Shown one piece after another: positions 8,013 to 17,170 of a stretch of DNA of 64,000 bases. The DNA lies in the NCBI RefSeq assembly GCF_000696095.1, contig NZ_BAYX01000002.1, positions 310,001 to 374,000 on the forward strand. Direction: 5' to 3'. A program made the translations under genes and the position numbers. Below the pieces are notes generated by a model. That model was given only the letters and a program-made list of their open reading frames with translations. It was not told where the DNA came from and ran no database searches. The stretch is from Rhizobium rhizogenes NBRC 13257 (GTDB lineage Bacteria > Pseudomonadota > Alphaproteobacteria > Rhizobiales > Rhizobiaceae). Each line of letters starts with the position of its first letter. The first letter of the stretch is position 1.

Positions 8013-9803
8013 ATGCATCGCTATCGCAGCCACACATGCGCCGCCCTGCGCAAGTCCGACGTCGGTTCGACTGTCCGCATCTCCGGCTGGGTTCATCGCG
8101 TCCGAGATCATGGTGGCGTGCTGTTCATCGACCTGCGCGATCACTACGGCATCACCCAGGTCGTCGCCGATCCGGATTCGCCCGCCTTCAAGCTGGCCGA
8201 GACCGTGCGCGGCGAATGGGTCATCCGCATCGATGGCCTGGTGAAGGCCCGCACGGAAGATACCGTCAACAAGACCATGCCGACCGGTGAGATCGAGCTT
8301 TACGCGCAGGAGATTGAAGTGCTCTCCGCCGCCAAGGAGCTGCCGCTGCCGATCTTCGGCGAGCCGGACTATCCCGAAGATGTGCGTCTCAAGTACCGCT
8401 TCCTCGATCTGCGCCGCGACACGCTGCACAAGAACATCGTCAAGCGCACGCAGGTCATTTCCTCGATGCGCCGCCACATGGGCGAAGTCGGCTTCACCGA
8501 ATACACCACGCCGATCCTGACGGCCTCGTCGCCGGAAGGCGCGCGCGACTTCCTCGTGCCGAGCCGTATCCATCCCGGCACCTTCTACGCGCTGCCGCAG
8601 GCGCCGCAGCAGTACAAGCAGCTGTTGATGGTTGCCGGTTTCGACCGCTATTTCCAGATCGCGCCGTGCTTCCGCGACGAAGACCCGCGTGCCGACCGTC
8701 TGCCAGGCGAATTCTACCAGCTCGACCTCGAAATGAGCTTCGTGACCCAGGAAGACGTCTGGAACACGATGGCACCGCTGATGACCAGCATCTTCGAGGA
8801 GTTCGCCGAGGGCAAGCCCGTCACCAAGGAATGGCCGCGCATTCCTTATGATGTTGCGATCCGCAAGTATGGTTCGGACAAGCCGGACCTGCGCAACCCG
8901 ATCGTCATGGAAGCCGTGACCGAGCATTTCGCCGGCTCCGGCTTCAAGGTCTTCGCGAACATGATCGCTTCCAACCCGAAGGTCGAAGTCTGGGCGATCC
9001 CGGCCAAGACCGGCGGTTCGCGCGCATTCTGCGACCGCATGAACGCCTGGGCGCAGAGCCAGGGCCAGCCCGGCCTCGGTTATATCTTCTGGCGTAAGGA
9101 GGGTGAAAAGCTCGAGGGCGCCGGCCCGCTTGCCAAGAACATCGGCGAGGAGCGCACCGACGCGATCCGCACGCAGCTTGGTCTTGACGATGGCGACGCC
9201 TGCTTCTTCGTCGCTGGCGATCCCGCCAAGTTCTACAAGTTTGCCGGCGAAGCGCGTACCCGCGCCGGCGACGAGCTGAACCTCATCGATCGCGACCGCT
9301 TCGAGCTTTGCTGGATCGTCGACTTCCCGTTCTTCGAATGGAGCGAGGAAGAAAAGAAGGTCGACTTCGCTCACAACCCGTTCTCGATGCCGCAGGGCGG
9401 CCTCGAGGCGCTGCAGAACCAGGATCCGCTGACGATCAAGGCCTACCAGTACGACGCCGTCTGCAACGGCTTCGAAATCGCCTCGGGCTCGATCCGTAAC
9501 CAGTCGCCGGAAACCATGGTCGCCGCCTTCGAAAAGGTCGGTCTCAGCCAGGCTGACGTCGAAGAACGCTTCGGGGGCCTCTACCGGGCCTTCCAGTATG
9601 GCGCACCTCCGCACGGCGGCGCTGCCTTCGGTATCGACCGTATCGTCATGCTGCTGGTCGGCGCCAAGAACCTGCGCGAAATCTCGCTGTTCCCGATGAA
9701 CCAGCAGGCGCAGGATCTCTTGATGGGTGCCCCGTCTGTGGCAACGCCGACGCAGCTGCGCGAACTGGCGATCCGCCCGGTTCCGCCGGTCAAGAAGGAC
9801 TGA
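8013..9803 (+). CDS. aspS: Aspartyl-tRNA synthetase
   Basis: 596 aa class IIb synthetase that charges tRNA-Asp. The start at 8013 ([12 protein letters not shown]) has AGGA at 8001 and matches the family. An upstream in-frame ATG at 7926 lies in the intergenic region and is rejected. Order of domains: anticodon-binding OB fold (residues 1-110, [13 protein letters not shown]), class II motif 1, motif 2 ([20 protein letters not shown], about 215), the bacterial GAD insertion (about 290-420), and motif 3 ([13 protein letters not shown], about 540). Alphaproteobacterial AspRS is often non-discriminating, also charging tRNA-Asn; that cannot be settled here. Confidence 0.96.
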   Translation: MHRYRSHTCAALRKSDVGSTVRISGWVHRVRDHGGVLFIDLRDHYGITQVVADPDSPAFKLAETVRGEWVIRIDGLVKARTEDTVNKTMPTGEIELYAQEIEVLSAAKELPLPIFGEPDYPEDVRLKYRFLDLRRDTLHKNIVKRTQVISSMRRHMGEVGFTEYTTPILTASSPEGARDFLVPSRIHPGTFYALPQAPQQYKQLLMVAGFDRYFQIAPCFRDEDPRADRLPGEFYQLDLEMSFVTQEDVWNTMAPLMTSIFEEFAEGKPVTKEWPRIPYDVAIRKYGSDKPDLRNPIVMEAVTEHFAGSGFKVFANMIASNPKVEVWAIPAKTGGSRAFCDRMNAWAQSQGQPGLGYIFWRKEGEKLEGAGPLAKNIGEERTDAIRTQLGLDDGDACFFVAGDPAKFYKFAGEARTRAGDELNLIDRDRFELCWIVDFPFFEWSEEEKKVDFAHNPFSMPQGGLEALQNQDPLTIKAYQYDAVCNGFEIASGSIRNQSPETMVAAFEKVGLSQADVEERFGGLYRAFQYGAPPHGGAAFGIDRIVMLLVGAKNLREISLFPMNQQAQDLLMGAPSVATPTQLRELAIRPVPPVKKD

Positions 9804-9827
9804 GGCTCTCGCGAGCTTTGAACATGC

Positions 9828-9858
9828 AAAACCCGGCGACCGAATCGCCGGGTTTTTT
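9828..9858. terminator. Rho-independent terminator downstream of aspS
   Basis: Stem ACCCGGCGA / TCGCCGGGT (9831-9853) with a 5-nt loop is preceded by an A run and followed by seven T residues. It can act in both directions, serving aspS and the convergent hydrolase gene. Confidence 0.88.
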
Positions 9859-9876
9859 ATTGGTCTTGGATGAGCC

Positions 9877-11046
9877 TTAGAGCCCTGCGTAGACCGCATT
9901 ATCGAGGTCGACGGTGAATTGTCCCCACATGCCTTCGAGTGCAGTGTTGGTGAGTGCCACCATGGTGAGGCCTTTCTGCGGATCGACGAACCAGTGATGG
10001 CCATAGACGCCGCCCCACTTCACAGTTCCGACGGAGAACGGAATATTCGCAGCGGTAGGGTCAGTGACGACGGACCAGCCGTAACCAAAGCCGACGCCCG
10101 GCATTAGCGGCTGCATATGCCCACCCGCCTGATCCGCCATCATGGTTTTGACCGTCTCGCCGGACAAGAGCGGCGCGCCGCCCTTGCGCACGGTCTCCAG
10201 GATGGCAAGCACATCATCCGCTGTTCCGGCCATGCCGGCGCCACCGGAGTGGTAGGAGGCCGGGTTGAATATCCGGTCCGGCGCGAACCGAATGAAGCCG
10301 TCGAGTATGGGCGCCACGGCCTCGTCTCCCATCCGCTGTGGTTCGGGCGAACCATTCATATAGGCGGCAGCGAGGCGGCTCGAGTCGCGCACCGAAAAGG
10401 CGGTGTCGACAAGACTAAGCGGCCCGGTCACCAGCTCTGCAATTGCCTTGTCGAGGCGGCCGCCAGTTTCCTTTTCAAGGATGCCGCCGAGAACATCCAT
10501 CGCCAGTGAATATTGCCAGCCTTCTCCAGGGGCAAAGCGCAGTGGTGCGCTTGCGAGACGCCTCAGATTTTCGGCAAGCGAGAGGCCTGGTTCACCAAGC
10601 CCATCGGACACGCCGGCGCGGTGATAGGGGCCGCCTTCTTCCTCGGCGAATGTGTAACCCAGTCCGGACGTATGCGTCAGCAGGTGCCGAATACGAATGA
10701 CCGCTTCGTTCCCATCCGGCAGGCGTGGCCGGAAGTCCGGCAGCCATTTCGTTATCGGATCGTCCAGACCTATCCGGCCCTGTTCGACAAGCCGCATGGC
10801 GGCGATGGCAACGATCGGCTTGGTGACGGAGGCGAGGCGGAAGATGGTTTCCTCCCGCATGGTCACGCCGTTCTCGCGATCCGCCAGGCCGGCGGCGCGG
10901 CGATAGATCTGCTCGCCATTCCGTGAGATCAGAACCACGGCCCCGACCAGTCTCTTATCTATCAAGGCAGCATCGATTGCGGCATCGACGCCCTGGGCAA
11001 AAGAGCCGAGGGACGGCCGAGAGGCGTTTTCAAGGGGAAGACTCAT
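9877..11046 (-). CDS. Serine hydrolase of the beta-lactamase/DD-peptidase fold (class C-like)
   Basis: 389 aa from the ATG at 11046 (MSLPLENASRP), which has AAGG about 8 nt upstream. The longer frame to 11532 runs over the divergent regulator and is rejected. The catalytic SxxK motif is ASVTK near residue 87, and the second-motif YSL lies in GWQYSLAMDVLGG near residue 186. There is no signal peptide, so it is probably cytoplasmic. Family members are esterases, EstB-like enzymes or peptidases; true beta-lactamase activity is unlikely. It is divergent from a TetR regulator with an inverted repeat between them, which suggests control by that regulator. Confidence 0.85.
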   Translation of the reverse strand: MSLPLENASRPSLGSFAQGVDAAIDAALIDKRLVGAVVLISRNGEQIYRRAAGLADRENGVTMREETIFRLASVTKPIVAIAAMRLVEQGRIGLDDPITKWLPDFRPRLPDGNEAVIRIRHLLTHTSGLGYTFAEEEGGPYHRAGVSDGLGEPGLSLAENLRRLASAPLRFAPGEGWQYSLAMDVLGGILEKETGGRLDKAIAELVTGPLSLVDTAFSVRDSSRLAAAYMNGSPEPQRMGDEAVAPILDGFIRFAPDRIFNPASYHSGGAGMAGTADDVLAILETVRKGGAPLLSGETVKTMMADQAGGHMQPLMPGVGFGYGWSVVTDPTAANIPFSVGTVKWGGVYGHHWFVDPQKGLTMVALTNTALEGMWGQFTVDLDNAVYAGL

Positions 11047-11065
11047 GGTGAGAAACCTTCTATAA

Positions 11066-11125
11066 TCACAATGACCGCTCCTGAATAAACCAAGTTGCGA
11101 GATATTTCTAGAGTGACCATTGTGA
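11066..11125. promoter_or_regulatory. Candidate operator between the hydrolase and tetR
   Basis: TCACAATG at 11066-11073 is repeated in inverted form as CATTGTGA at 11118-11125. Extended by 7 nt, the arms match at 12 of 15 positions. The half-sites are 44 bp apart and bracket the divergent promoter space, so one regulator could cover both promoters. Binding is inferred. Confidence 0.45.
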
Positions 11126-11775
11126 AAAATAGCGAAGACACGAAAAATTCCCCCCAGCGAAAGCGTGGCCGTCCGCCGGCCTTCGATCGTGAGACGGTTC
11201 TTGCGGCTGCGCGCGATACCTTCTGGAAGCATGGTTATGACGGCTCGTCCATTGCGGATCTGACCGCCGCCATGGGGATCACACCGCAGAGCCTTTATGC
11301 CGCCTTCAGTTCGAAGGCCGACCTCTACCGCGAGGCGCTGGAGCAATATCGACGCATGCCGCGACCCGAGCCGGGCAATCCTTTGCAGGAAACGGTGGAC
11401 ACCGTCACCGCGTTCGATCGCTTTCTCCGGAATGCTGCCGGGATATTCACCGCGCCAGAGCACCCGAAAGGCTGCATGATATCGACGGCTGTGCTGAATT
11501 GCGCGGAAGAGAATGAACCGGTGGCCCATCATGTCGCTTCCATGCGCCTGCAGACGCTGGATCTGTTTGCGGCACGGGTCGAGCGTGGCATCGCGGAGGG
11601 GGATATGCGACCGGATGCGAATGCACGGTCACTGGCCCGCTTTCTCGGAGCGATCGTGCAGGGCATGTCCGTTCAGGCGCGGGACGGTGCGACCAGGGAG
11701 GAGCTGCTCGAGATCGTCGCTCATGCCCGAGGTGAGCTGATGCGGCATCGGCTTGGGCCGGGCGCGGTGAAATGA
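11113..11775 (+). CDS. TetR/AcrR family transcriptional regulator
   Basis: About 220 aa. Possible starts are TTG 11095, GTG 11113 and GTG 11122; none has a clear ribosome site and I give the middle one. A basic lead (QRKRGRPPAF) precedes the N-terminal helix-turn-helix: VLAAARDTFWKHGYDG, then SIADLTAAMGITPQSLYAAF, then SSKADLYREAL. The remaining 150 residues form the variable ligand-binding domain, with GCMISTAV as in the YxaF/LmrA-like subgroup. It probably represses itself and the divergent hydrolase. The ligand is unknown. Confidence 0.86.
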   Translation: MTIVKNSEDTKNSPQRKRGRPPAFDRETVLAAARDTFWKHGYDGSSIADLTAAMGITPQSLYAAFSSKADLYREALEQYRRMPRPEPGNPLQETVDTVTAFDRFLRNAAGIFTAPEHPKGCMISTAVLNCAEENEPVAHHVASMRLQTLDLFAARVERGIAEGDMRPDANARSLARFLGAIVQGMSVQARDGATREELLEIVAHARGELMRHRLGPGAVK

Positions 11776-11782
11776 GCTCATG

Positions 11783-11816
11783 AAAAAACCCGGCAATCGA
11801 AATCACCGGGTTCTTT
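11783..11816. terminator. Terminator between tetR and the convergent exported-protein gene
   Basis: ACCCGG (11788-11793) pairs with CCGGGT (11806-11811). An A run lies on the left and TTCTTTGTTG on the right. The stem is short and interrupted, but its placement between convergent genes supports it. Confidence 0.6.
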
Positions 11817-11838
11817 GTTGTCAGGATCGAAGGTCCGA

Positions 11839-13026
11839 TCAATCGTTGGACGAGACCTTGAGGCCGATAACGTTCGGGATCGAGGTCGGAGCGCCCATGG
11901 CGGCGCCGATGATCATCGGCAGCGGCACCGGCTTGTCCGGCGAAGCGGTGACCGTCAGGCTCTTCGGATTGTCGAGATAGGCGCTGACAGCGGCGGAGAC
12001 GGCATTCTGCAGTTCCGGAATATTGAGCTGCGCCATCATGATCGGCGTCATCGCCTTCAGCGTGTCGGCCAGCTGCTTGCCGGTAACGCCCTGCTGCTTG
12101 CCGGCAAATTCCAGCGCGCGCGCGGTGATCGAAGCGTCGTCGAAGCGGATCTGCGCGCTGTTGAAGGTCAGCTGCTGCAGAAGGCCGAGCATGGCGAGAC
12201 CGGCGGACTGCTGCGCATCCTGCTGGTTCGGGTTGGAGCGGACGGTCTTCAGCGCTTCCTGCAGCGACTTGGCGAAGGCCGGTGTGTAGCCGGAGAGGCT
12301 GAGCGCAATGTTCAGCTTGCCGATATCCTTGAAATCGAAGGAGTATTCGGTGATGTCGATCTTGCCCGGAGCAAGCTCCCAGCCGCCCTTCATGGCGATC
12401 TTGCCATTCAACTGCTTCAGGTTCAGCTGTTCGATGGCCAGCTTGCTCTGCGGGTCATCGACCTTGCTCAGGTCGGCCGTGACGCCGTCGACTTCAACGC
12501 CGAAGTCGAGGCCGGACTTGTCGGCGCGCTTGGTCATCGTAGCGTCGGCGTTGGAGATTGCGAAGACCTGCGTGCCGTCCTTCGTAGCGGAGATCGCACC
12601 TGTATGCGCGCTCTTGTAGAAGAGCAGAGAGTCGAGATCGCCCTTTGTCGTGTCGGCCGGAATTTCGACGCCGTTCAGCTTGAGGTCGGCGGCGGTGATG
12701 GCCACGCCGTCCTTGTTCAAGGCCACGTCGGGAAAGGCCACCTGATCGACGGTGTAGCCGCCGCCTGCTTCGGCAACGCCGGAGAACGTGACGTCGCCCA
12801 GCTTGATGCCGTCGGGCGTGCCGGCTGCCTTGAAGCTTGCACCCTTCAACGTTACCGTGGTGCCGCTGACATCGACGCTCTCCGCAGCGATCGAACCGCC
12901 CTGCTGTGCATAGGCGTCATTGATCTTCTTCAGCAGGTCGTTACCGTCGAGCGCAAAGGCAGAGCTAGCGAAAGACAGGATGACGGCGCTGGACAGCATC
13001 AGCCGTGTTGTCCGATAGAAAGTCAT
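11839..13026 (-). CDS. Exported protein of unknown function
   Basis: 395 aa. The N-terminus MTFYRTTRLMLSSAVILSFA ends in SSAFA, a standard Sec signal cleaved near residue 25. The mature part is rich in Asp, Lys, Ala and Val with repeating beta-strand-like segments (VDVSGTTVTLKG, LKLNGVEIPAD, ITEYSFDFKDIGKL). Near residue 265 there is a helical LQEALKTVRSNPNQQDAQQ stretch. It looks like a periplasmic beta-rich protein. I recognise no enzyme motif and no named family. It is a single gene, divergent from parC. Confidence 0.7.
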   Translation of the reverse strand: MTFYRTTRLMLSSAVILSFASSAFALDGNDLLKKINDAYAQQGGSIAAESVDVSGTTVTLKGASFKAAGTPDGIKLGDVTFSGVAEAGGGYTVDQVAFPDVALNKDGVAITAADLKLNGVEIPADTTKGDLDSLLFYKSAHTGAISATKDGTQVFAISNADATMTKRADKSGLDFGVEVDGVTADLSKVDDPQSKLAIEQLNLKQLNGKIAMKGGWELAPGKIDITEYSFDFKDIGKLNIALSLSGYTPAFAKSLQEALKTVRSNPNQQDAQQSAGLAMLGLLQQLTFNSAQIRFDDASITARALEFAGKQQGVTGKQLADTLKAMTPIMMAQLNIPELQNAVSAAVSAYLDNPKSLTVTASPDKPVPLPMIIGAAMGAPTSIPNVIGLKVSSND

Positions 13027-13254
13027 GGTGGCGTTTCCTCATTGAGCTGTTGTCGGCGGGCGTACAGATTCTGCGTGTACTGCGGCGGTATATATTCACC
13101 TTTGCCTGAAATTCCAATGACAATGGCGGCCGCAAGCGCGAGCATGGGAGTTGTGTGCAACCTTACGCCAGATTGTGCTTGAACTGAGGCGTCATCCACA
13201 AGTGCTTTCCAGTGATTTCTTGCCGGGAATCGGCTTCTCCGCTAGTCAAGAGCC

Positions 13255-15513
13255 ATGGGAAAAAATCTTTTACCGCCTGGTGGCGGCGACGACGACAGCA
13301 TCGTTCCGGTCGACCTGAAGGCCGCGCTCGAAGAGCGCTATCTGGCCTATGCCTTGTCGACGATCATGCATCGCGCGCTTCCGGATGTTCGTGACGGCCT
13401 GAAGCCGGTTCATCGCCGCATTGTTTATGCAATGAGCGAGATGGGCCTGCGCCCCAACGCCGCTTTCCGCAAATGCGCCAAGATCGTCGGCGAGGTGATG
13501 GGTAACTATCACCCGCACGGCGACCAATCGATCTATGATGCGCTGGCCCGTCTGGCGCAGGATTTCTCGCAGCGCTATACGCTGGTCAACGGCCAGGGCA
13601 ATTTCGGCAATATCGACGGCGATAGCCCGGCCGCGATGCGCTACACCGAATCCAAGATGACGGCGGTCTCCGAACTGCTGCTTGAAGGCATCGACCAGGA
13701 TGCCGTGGATTTCCGCGACACCTATGACGAGTCGAATTCCGAACCGATCGTCCTGCCCGGCGCCTTCCCGAACCTGCTCGCCAACGGTTCCTCCGGCATT
13801 GCTGTGGGCATGGCGACCTCGATCCCGTCGCACAACGCCCATGAGCTTTGCGACGCAGCGCTGCATTTGATCAAGGATCGCGATGCCACCGTCGAGACGC
13901 TGGTGGAGCTCTATATTCCAGGCCCGGACTTTCCGACCGGCGGCATCATCATCGATGATCGCCGGAGCATCATCGAAAGCTACAAGACCGGCCGCGGCGG
14001 ATTTCGCGTCCGTGCCAAATGGGAGATCGAGGATCTCGGCCGTGGTGGCTACCAGATCGTCATCACGGAAATTCCGTTCCAGGTGCAGAAGTCCCGTCTG
14101 ATCGAAAAGATCGCCGAGCTGCTTCTGGCGCGCAAGCTGCCGCTGCTCGAGGACATTCGCGATGAGTCCGCCGAGGACATCCGCGTTGTCCTGATCCCGA
14201 AGAGCCGCACCGTCGATGCGACGATCCTGATGGAATCGATGTTCAAGCTCTCGGAGCTGGAAAGCCGCTTCCCACTCAATATGAACGTCCTGTCCATGGG
14301 CCGCATCCCGAAGGTCATGGCGCTGAACGAGGTGCTTAAGGAGTGGCTCGACCATCGCCGCGAAGTCTTGCAGCGCCGCTCGCGCTTCCGGCTCGCGGCA
14401 ATCGAGAAACGCCTGGAAATTCTCGGCGGCTTCCTGATCGCCTACCTCAACATTGACGAGGTCATCGCCATCATCCGCGAGGAGGATGAGCCGAAGCCTG
14501 TGATGATGGAGCGGTTCGGGCTCACGGACAATCAGGTCGAAGCGATCCTCAACATGAGACTGCGCTCCTTGCGCAAGCTCGAGGAATTCGAAATCCGCAA
14601 GGAGTTCGACGGCCTCAGCAAGGAAAAGTCCGAGATCGAGGTATTGCTCGCCTCCGACGAAAAGCAGTGGCAGACGGTCGCCTGGGAAATTGGCGAGGTG
14701 AAGAAGAAGTTCGCCAAGGCGACCGAAGTCGGCCGCCGCCGCACGCAATTTGCCGAAGCGCCCGAGGCCGATGATGCGGCACTCCAGCAGGCGATGATCG
14801 AGAAGGAACCGATCACTGTCGTCGTTTCGGAAAAGGGCTGGATCCGCGCGCTGAAGGGCCACATCTCCGAGACCTCGACGCTGACCTTCAAGGAAGGCGA
14901 CGCGCTGAAGGTGGCCTTCCCGGCGCAGACGACGGACAAGATCCTGATCATCACCACTGGCGGCAAGGCCTATACGCTCGGCGGCGACAAGCTGCCCGGC
15001 GGGCGCGGTCATGGTGAGCCGTTGCGCATCATGGTCGACATGGAGAACGACCAGGACGTGCTGACTGCCTTCGTCCACGATCCGCAGCGCAAGCAGCTCG
15101 TCGCTTCGACCGCCGGCAACGGTTTTGTCGTAGCGGAAACGGAACTGGTCGCCAATACCCGTAAGGGCAAGCAGATCATGAACCTCACGACGCCGGACGA
15201 GACGAAGCTGCTCGTGCCCGTCTCCGGCGATCATGTCGCCGTCGTCGGCGAGAACCGCAAAATGGTGGTTTTCCCGCTGTCGCAGATTCCGGAAATGTCG
15301 CGCGGCAAGGGCGTGCGCCTGCAGCGCTACAAGGACGGCGGTGTCTCCGATATCAAGTGCTTCGCCATCGCTGACGGTCTGACCTGGGAAGACAGCGCCG
15401 GCCGCACCTTCACCAAGACGAAGGACGAGCTGGCCGAATGGCTGGGCGATCGTTCTGCCGCCGGCCGTGCTGTGCCGAAGGGCTTCCCCAGGACGGGTAG
15501 GTTTTCGGGGTGA
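13255..15513 (+). CDS. parC: DNA topoisomerase IV subunit A
   Basis: 752 aa. ParC cuts and passes DNA with ParE to unlink daughter chromosomes. The breakage-reunion domain covers residues 20-480, and the catalytic tyrosine is in [10 protein letters not shown] near residue 128. The C-terminal beta-pinwheel follows ([32 protein letters not shown]). The quinolone-determining stretch reads [13 protein letters not shown], so the E. coli Ser80 and Glu84 positions hold Gln and Asp. Although the sequence also resembles GyrA, its shorter length and C-terminal motifs favour ParC. It is a single gene, followed by a strong hairpin. Confidence 0.94.
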   Translation: MGKNLLPPGGGDDDSIVPVDLKAALEERYLAYALSTIMHRALPDVRDGLKPVHRRIVYAMSEMGLRPNAAFRKCAKIVGEVMGNYHPHGDQSIYDALARLAQDFSQRYTLVNGQGNFGNIDGDSPAAMRYTESKMTAVSELLLEGIDQDAVDFRDTYDESNSEPIVLPGAFPNLLANGSSGIAVGMATSIPSHNAHELCDAALHLIKDRDATVETLVELYIPGPDFPTGGIIIDDRRSIIESYKTGRGGFRVRAKWEIEDLGRGGYQIVITEIPFQVQKSRLIEKIAELLLARKLPLLEDIRDESAEDIRVVLIPKSRTVDATILMESMFKLSELESRFPLNMNVLSMGRIPKVMALNEVLKEWLDHRREVLQRRSRFRLAAIEKRLEILGGFLIAYLNIDEVIAIIREEDEPKPVMMERFGLTDNQVEAILNMRLRSLRKLEEFEIRKEFDGLSKEKSEIEVLLASDEKQWQTVAWEIGEVKKKFAKATEVGRRRTQFAEAPEADDAALQQAMIEKEPITVVVSEKGWIRALKGHISETSTLTFKEGDALKVAFPAQTTDKILIITTGGKAYTLGGDKLPGGRGHGEPLRIMVDMENDQDVLTAFVHDPQRKQLVASTAGNGFVVAETELVANTRKGKQIMNLTTPDETKLLVPVSGDHVAVVGENRKMVVFPLSQIPEMSRGKGVRLQRYKDGGVSDIKCFAIADGLTWEDSAGRTFTKTKDELAEWLGDRSAAGRAVPKGFPRTGRFSG

Positions 15514-15534
15514 GGGACGGTTTGAATAGTTGAT

Positions 15535-15557
15535 GAAACGCCCCGTTGGGGCGTTTC
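15535..15557. terminator. Hairpin downstream of parC
   Basis: GAAACGCCC / GGGCGTTTC is a 9-bp stem with a 5-nt loop, 21 nt after the parC stop. There is no T run, so termination is probable but not certain. Confidence 0.55.
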
Positions 15558-15616
15558 AGGGAACGAATGCCTTGAGCTCAAGCGAAGGGCCGGGTGTGTG
15601 GCAGGTGGGGTAATCG

Positions 15617-16009
15617 TCAGTCGCTTAGCGGGATGGAGAAGTCTCTGAGAAAGTGGGTCGCTCCTGTCTCATCGATTTCTCCGGCTGCGACGCCCAATAC
15701 GAAGGCGACAATCATTCCATCGTCCGTGTCGATCAGATAGCCGTTGATGTAGAGAAACGTAAAGGCGGCCAGATAGCCCGTTCTTTTATTTCCGTCTGAA
15801 AAAGGATGGTTCCGAACGAGGCCATGCAAATAGGCCGCAGCAAGAGCGAATAGATCATTCTCGCCGTACGCAGCTTTGTTTAGTGGACGTGCGACAGCAG
15901 CTTCCAGCGCGTTTTCATCTTTGAGACCCACTAATCCGCCATGCTCCGCGAGCTGTTCGTGATGCATGATCTCAATGGCTTCGCGCGTCAGCCATTTGTA
16001 TCCGCTCAT
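15617..16009 (-). CDS. Doc-type toxin (Fic fold, death-on-curing family)
   Basis: 130 aa. The active-site loop is HPFSDGNKRTG near residues 66-76, the Doc/Fic signature. Doc of phage P1 phosphorylates EF-Tu rather than adding AMP; the same reaction is likely but unproven here. GLVGLKDENALEAAVARP is the conserved N-terminal Doc segment. The ATG overlaps the antitoxin stop by 4 bp (ATGA), so the two are translationally coupled. The partner antitoxin is of the AbrB type, not the classic Phd type. Confidence 0.9.
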   Translation of the reverse strand: MSGYKWLTREAIEIMHHEQLAEHGGLVGLKDENALEAAVARPLNKAAYGENDLFALAAAYLHGLVRNHPFSDGNKRTGYLAAFTFLYINGYLIDTDDGMIVAFVLGVAAGEIDETGATHFLRDFSIPLSD

Positions 16010-16227
16010 TTTGCGAGCTCGCGCAGGGCTGCGCGATATTTTTGCATCCCGAGCCTTGCCGCCCGCAATTGTTCAGCAAGGTCAGCGCGCTCTGGAACCA
16101 GTTCGATAGTGCCATTCACTTCACGTATTTCGAGAGCATCACCGCTTTTCAAGCCGAGTCTTTGAAGAACTTCCTTCGGAATGATCACGCCCTCGGAATT
16201 GCCGATCTTGCGGATGACGATGTTCAT
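16006..16227 (-). CDS. AbrB/MazE-type antitoxin of the Doc module
   Basis: 73 aa from the ATG at 16227, preceded by AGGAG at 8 nt; the longer frame to 16284 is rejected. The SpoVT/AbrB swapped-hairpin fold covers residues 1-45: MNIVIRKIGNSEGVIIPKEV then LQRLGLKSGDALEIREVNG. The C-terminal tail (ADLAEQLRAARLGMQKYRAA) should bind and block Doc. It lies first in the operon, as expected for an antitoxin, directly behind a 45-bp palindrome that is probably its operator. Confidence 0.88.
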   Translation of the reverse strand: MNIVIRKIGNSEGVIIPKEVLQRLGLKSGDALEIREVNGTIELVPERADLAEQLRAARLGMQKYRAALRELAK

Positions 16228-16230
16228 GCT

Positions 16231-16275
16231 CGATACTCCTTGTGTAATAACCAAGTTATAACACAAGGAGTATCG
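16231..16275. promoter_or_regulatory. 45-bp palindromic operator overlapping the antitoxin ribosome site
   Basis: The arms are 21 nt and pair at all but one position around a 3-nt centre at 16252-16254; the outer 15 bp (CGATACTCCTTGTGT and its complement) are perfect. Because each arm contains the AGGAG ribosome site or its complement, the same sequence can be a DNA operator and, in RNA, a hairpin that hides the antitoxin start. It lies only 14 bp after the upstream transporter gene stop. Confidence 0.8.
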
Positions 16276-16288
16276 CCGTCGCAACGCC

Positions 16289-17170
16289 TCACCCCACCGC
16301 CACCGCCCGTGCCTTGACCCGCGCCTGCCACAGCGAATGCGCGGCCAGCGCCAGGACCAGCACCAGTCCGCCGGCGAGTGTCATGTTGCTGGGGGCTTCG
16401 GCGAAGATCAACCAGACCCAGATCGGCGCGAGGATCGTTTCCAGCAGGTAGAACATCGCCACTTCCGGTGCCGAGAGGAAGCGTGTGCCGGTTGCCAGGC
16501 ACCAGAAGGCAAGCGGCATCAGGATCCCGCCGTCGAGCAGGATCCAGCCGGGATGATCGATGCTGAGGCCCGAGGGAATGACATGATAGAGGCCGACCGC
16601 GGCCGGAATGACGGCGGAGAGCAATGAGGCGAAGCCCATGTCCCGCCGCGAGGCGCGGCCGATGGTAATCGCGCAGGCAATGGCGAAGGATGCGAAAATT
16701 GCGAGCGCATCGCCGAGGATATGGCCGCTTTCCATGCCATCCCGTACGATCAGGCCGACGCCGAAGATCATGGCGATCATGGTGACGATGGTGGAAAGGG
16801 CGGGGCGCTCCTTGAGGAAGATCCAGGAGAGGAGCGCGGCGAACATCGGATTGAGGGCAATGATGAAGACGACATTGGCGGCCGTCGTGTAATAGACCGC
16901 AAGCACAAAGGCGATGGTCGTCAGGCCGTAGAGCAGGGCGACGGGAAGTCCGGTCCAGCCCGGCAGGACGCTGCGCAGGGAGCCGGTGACGCAGCGGATG
17001 ACGACAAGGGCAAGAAGCGACACGATAACGGTCGCGACGCTGCGCGCCGACAGCACGGACCAGGCGTCGCCGCTCGAAAGCCGGATCAGCGGAATATCCA
17101 CGGACATCGCAAGACCGCCGATCGTGCTCAGCAGCAGGCCTTTCCTGTGATCGGAGAGATGCGAGGCCAT
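16289..17170 (-). CDS. EamA/DMT family transporter
   Basis: 293 aa inner-membrane protein with ten hydrophobic segments in two EamA repeats (residues 8-140 and 150-285). The first repeat contains the typical NPMFAALLSWIFLKERP and the second the matching LETILAPIWVWLIFAEAP. The family exports metabolites such as amino acids; the substrate here is unknown. The ATG follows the bpt stop with no gap (TGA then ATG), so bpt and this gene are one transcript. A second, different EamA protein lies at the end of the window. Confidence 0.87.
   Translation of the reverse strand: MASHLSDHRKGLLLSTIGGLAMSVDIPLIRLSSGDAWSVLSARSVATVIVSLLALVVIRCVTGSLRSVLPGWTGLPVALLYGLTTIAFVLAVYYTTAANVVFIIALNPMFAALLSWIFLKERPALSTIVTMIAMIFGVGLIVRDGMESGHILGDALAIFASFAIACAITIGRASRRDMGFASLLSAVIPAAVGLYHVIPSGLSIDHPGWILLDGGILMPLAFWCLATGTRFLSAPEVAMFYLLETILAPIWVWLIFAEAPSNMTLAGGLVLVLALAAHSLWQARVKARAVAVG

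Noticed and set aside
7734..10004. 756-residue minus-strand frame across aspS
   Set aside because: Shadow of aspS; it also crosses the inverted-repeat element and the aspS terminator.
11815..13182. 455-residue plus-strand frame over the exported-protein gene
   Set aside because: It is the mirror of the real minus-strand gene, which has a signal peptide; the plus frame gives low-complexity Arg/Gly/Val sequence with no family motif.
13270..15234. 654-residue minus-strand frame inside parC
   Set aside because: Antisense shadow of parC; His/Arg/Asp-rich composition and no recognisable domain.
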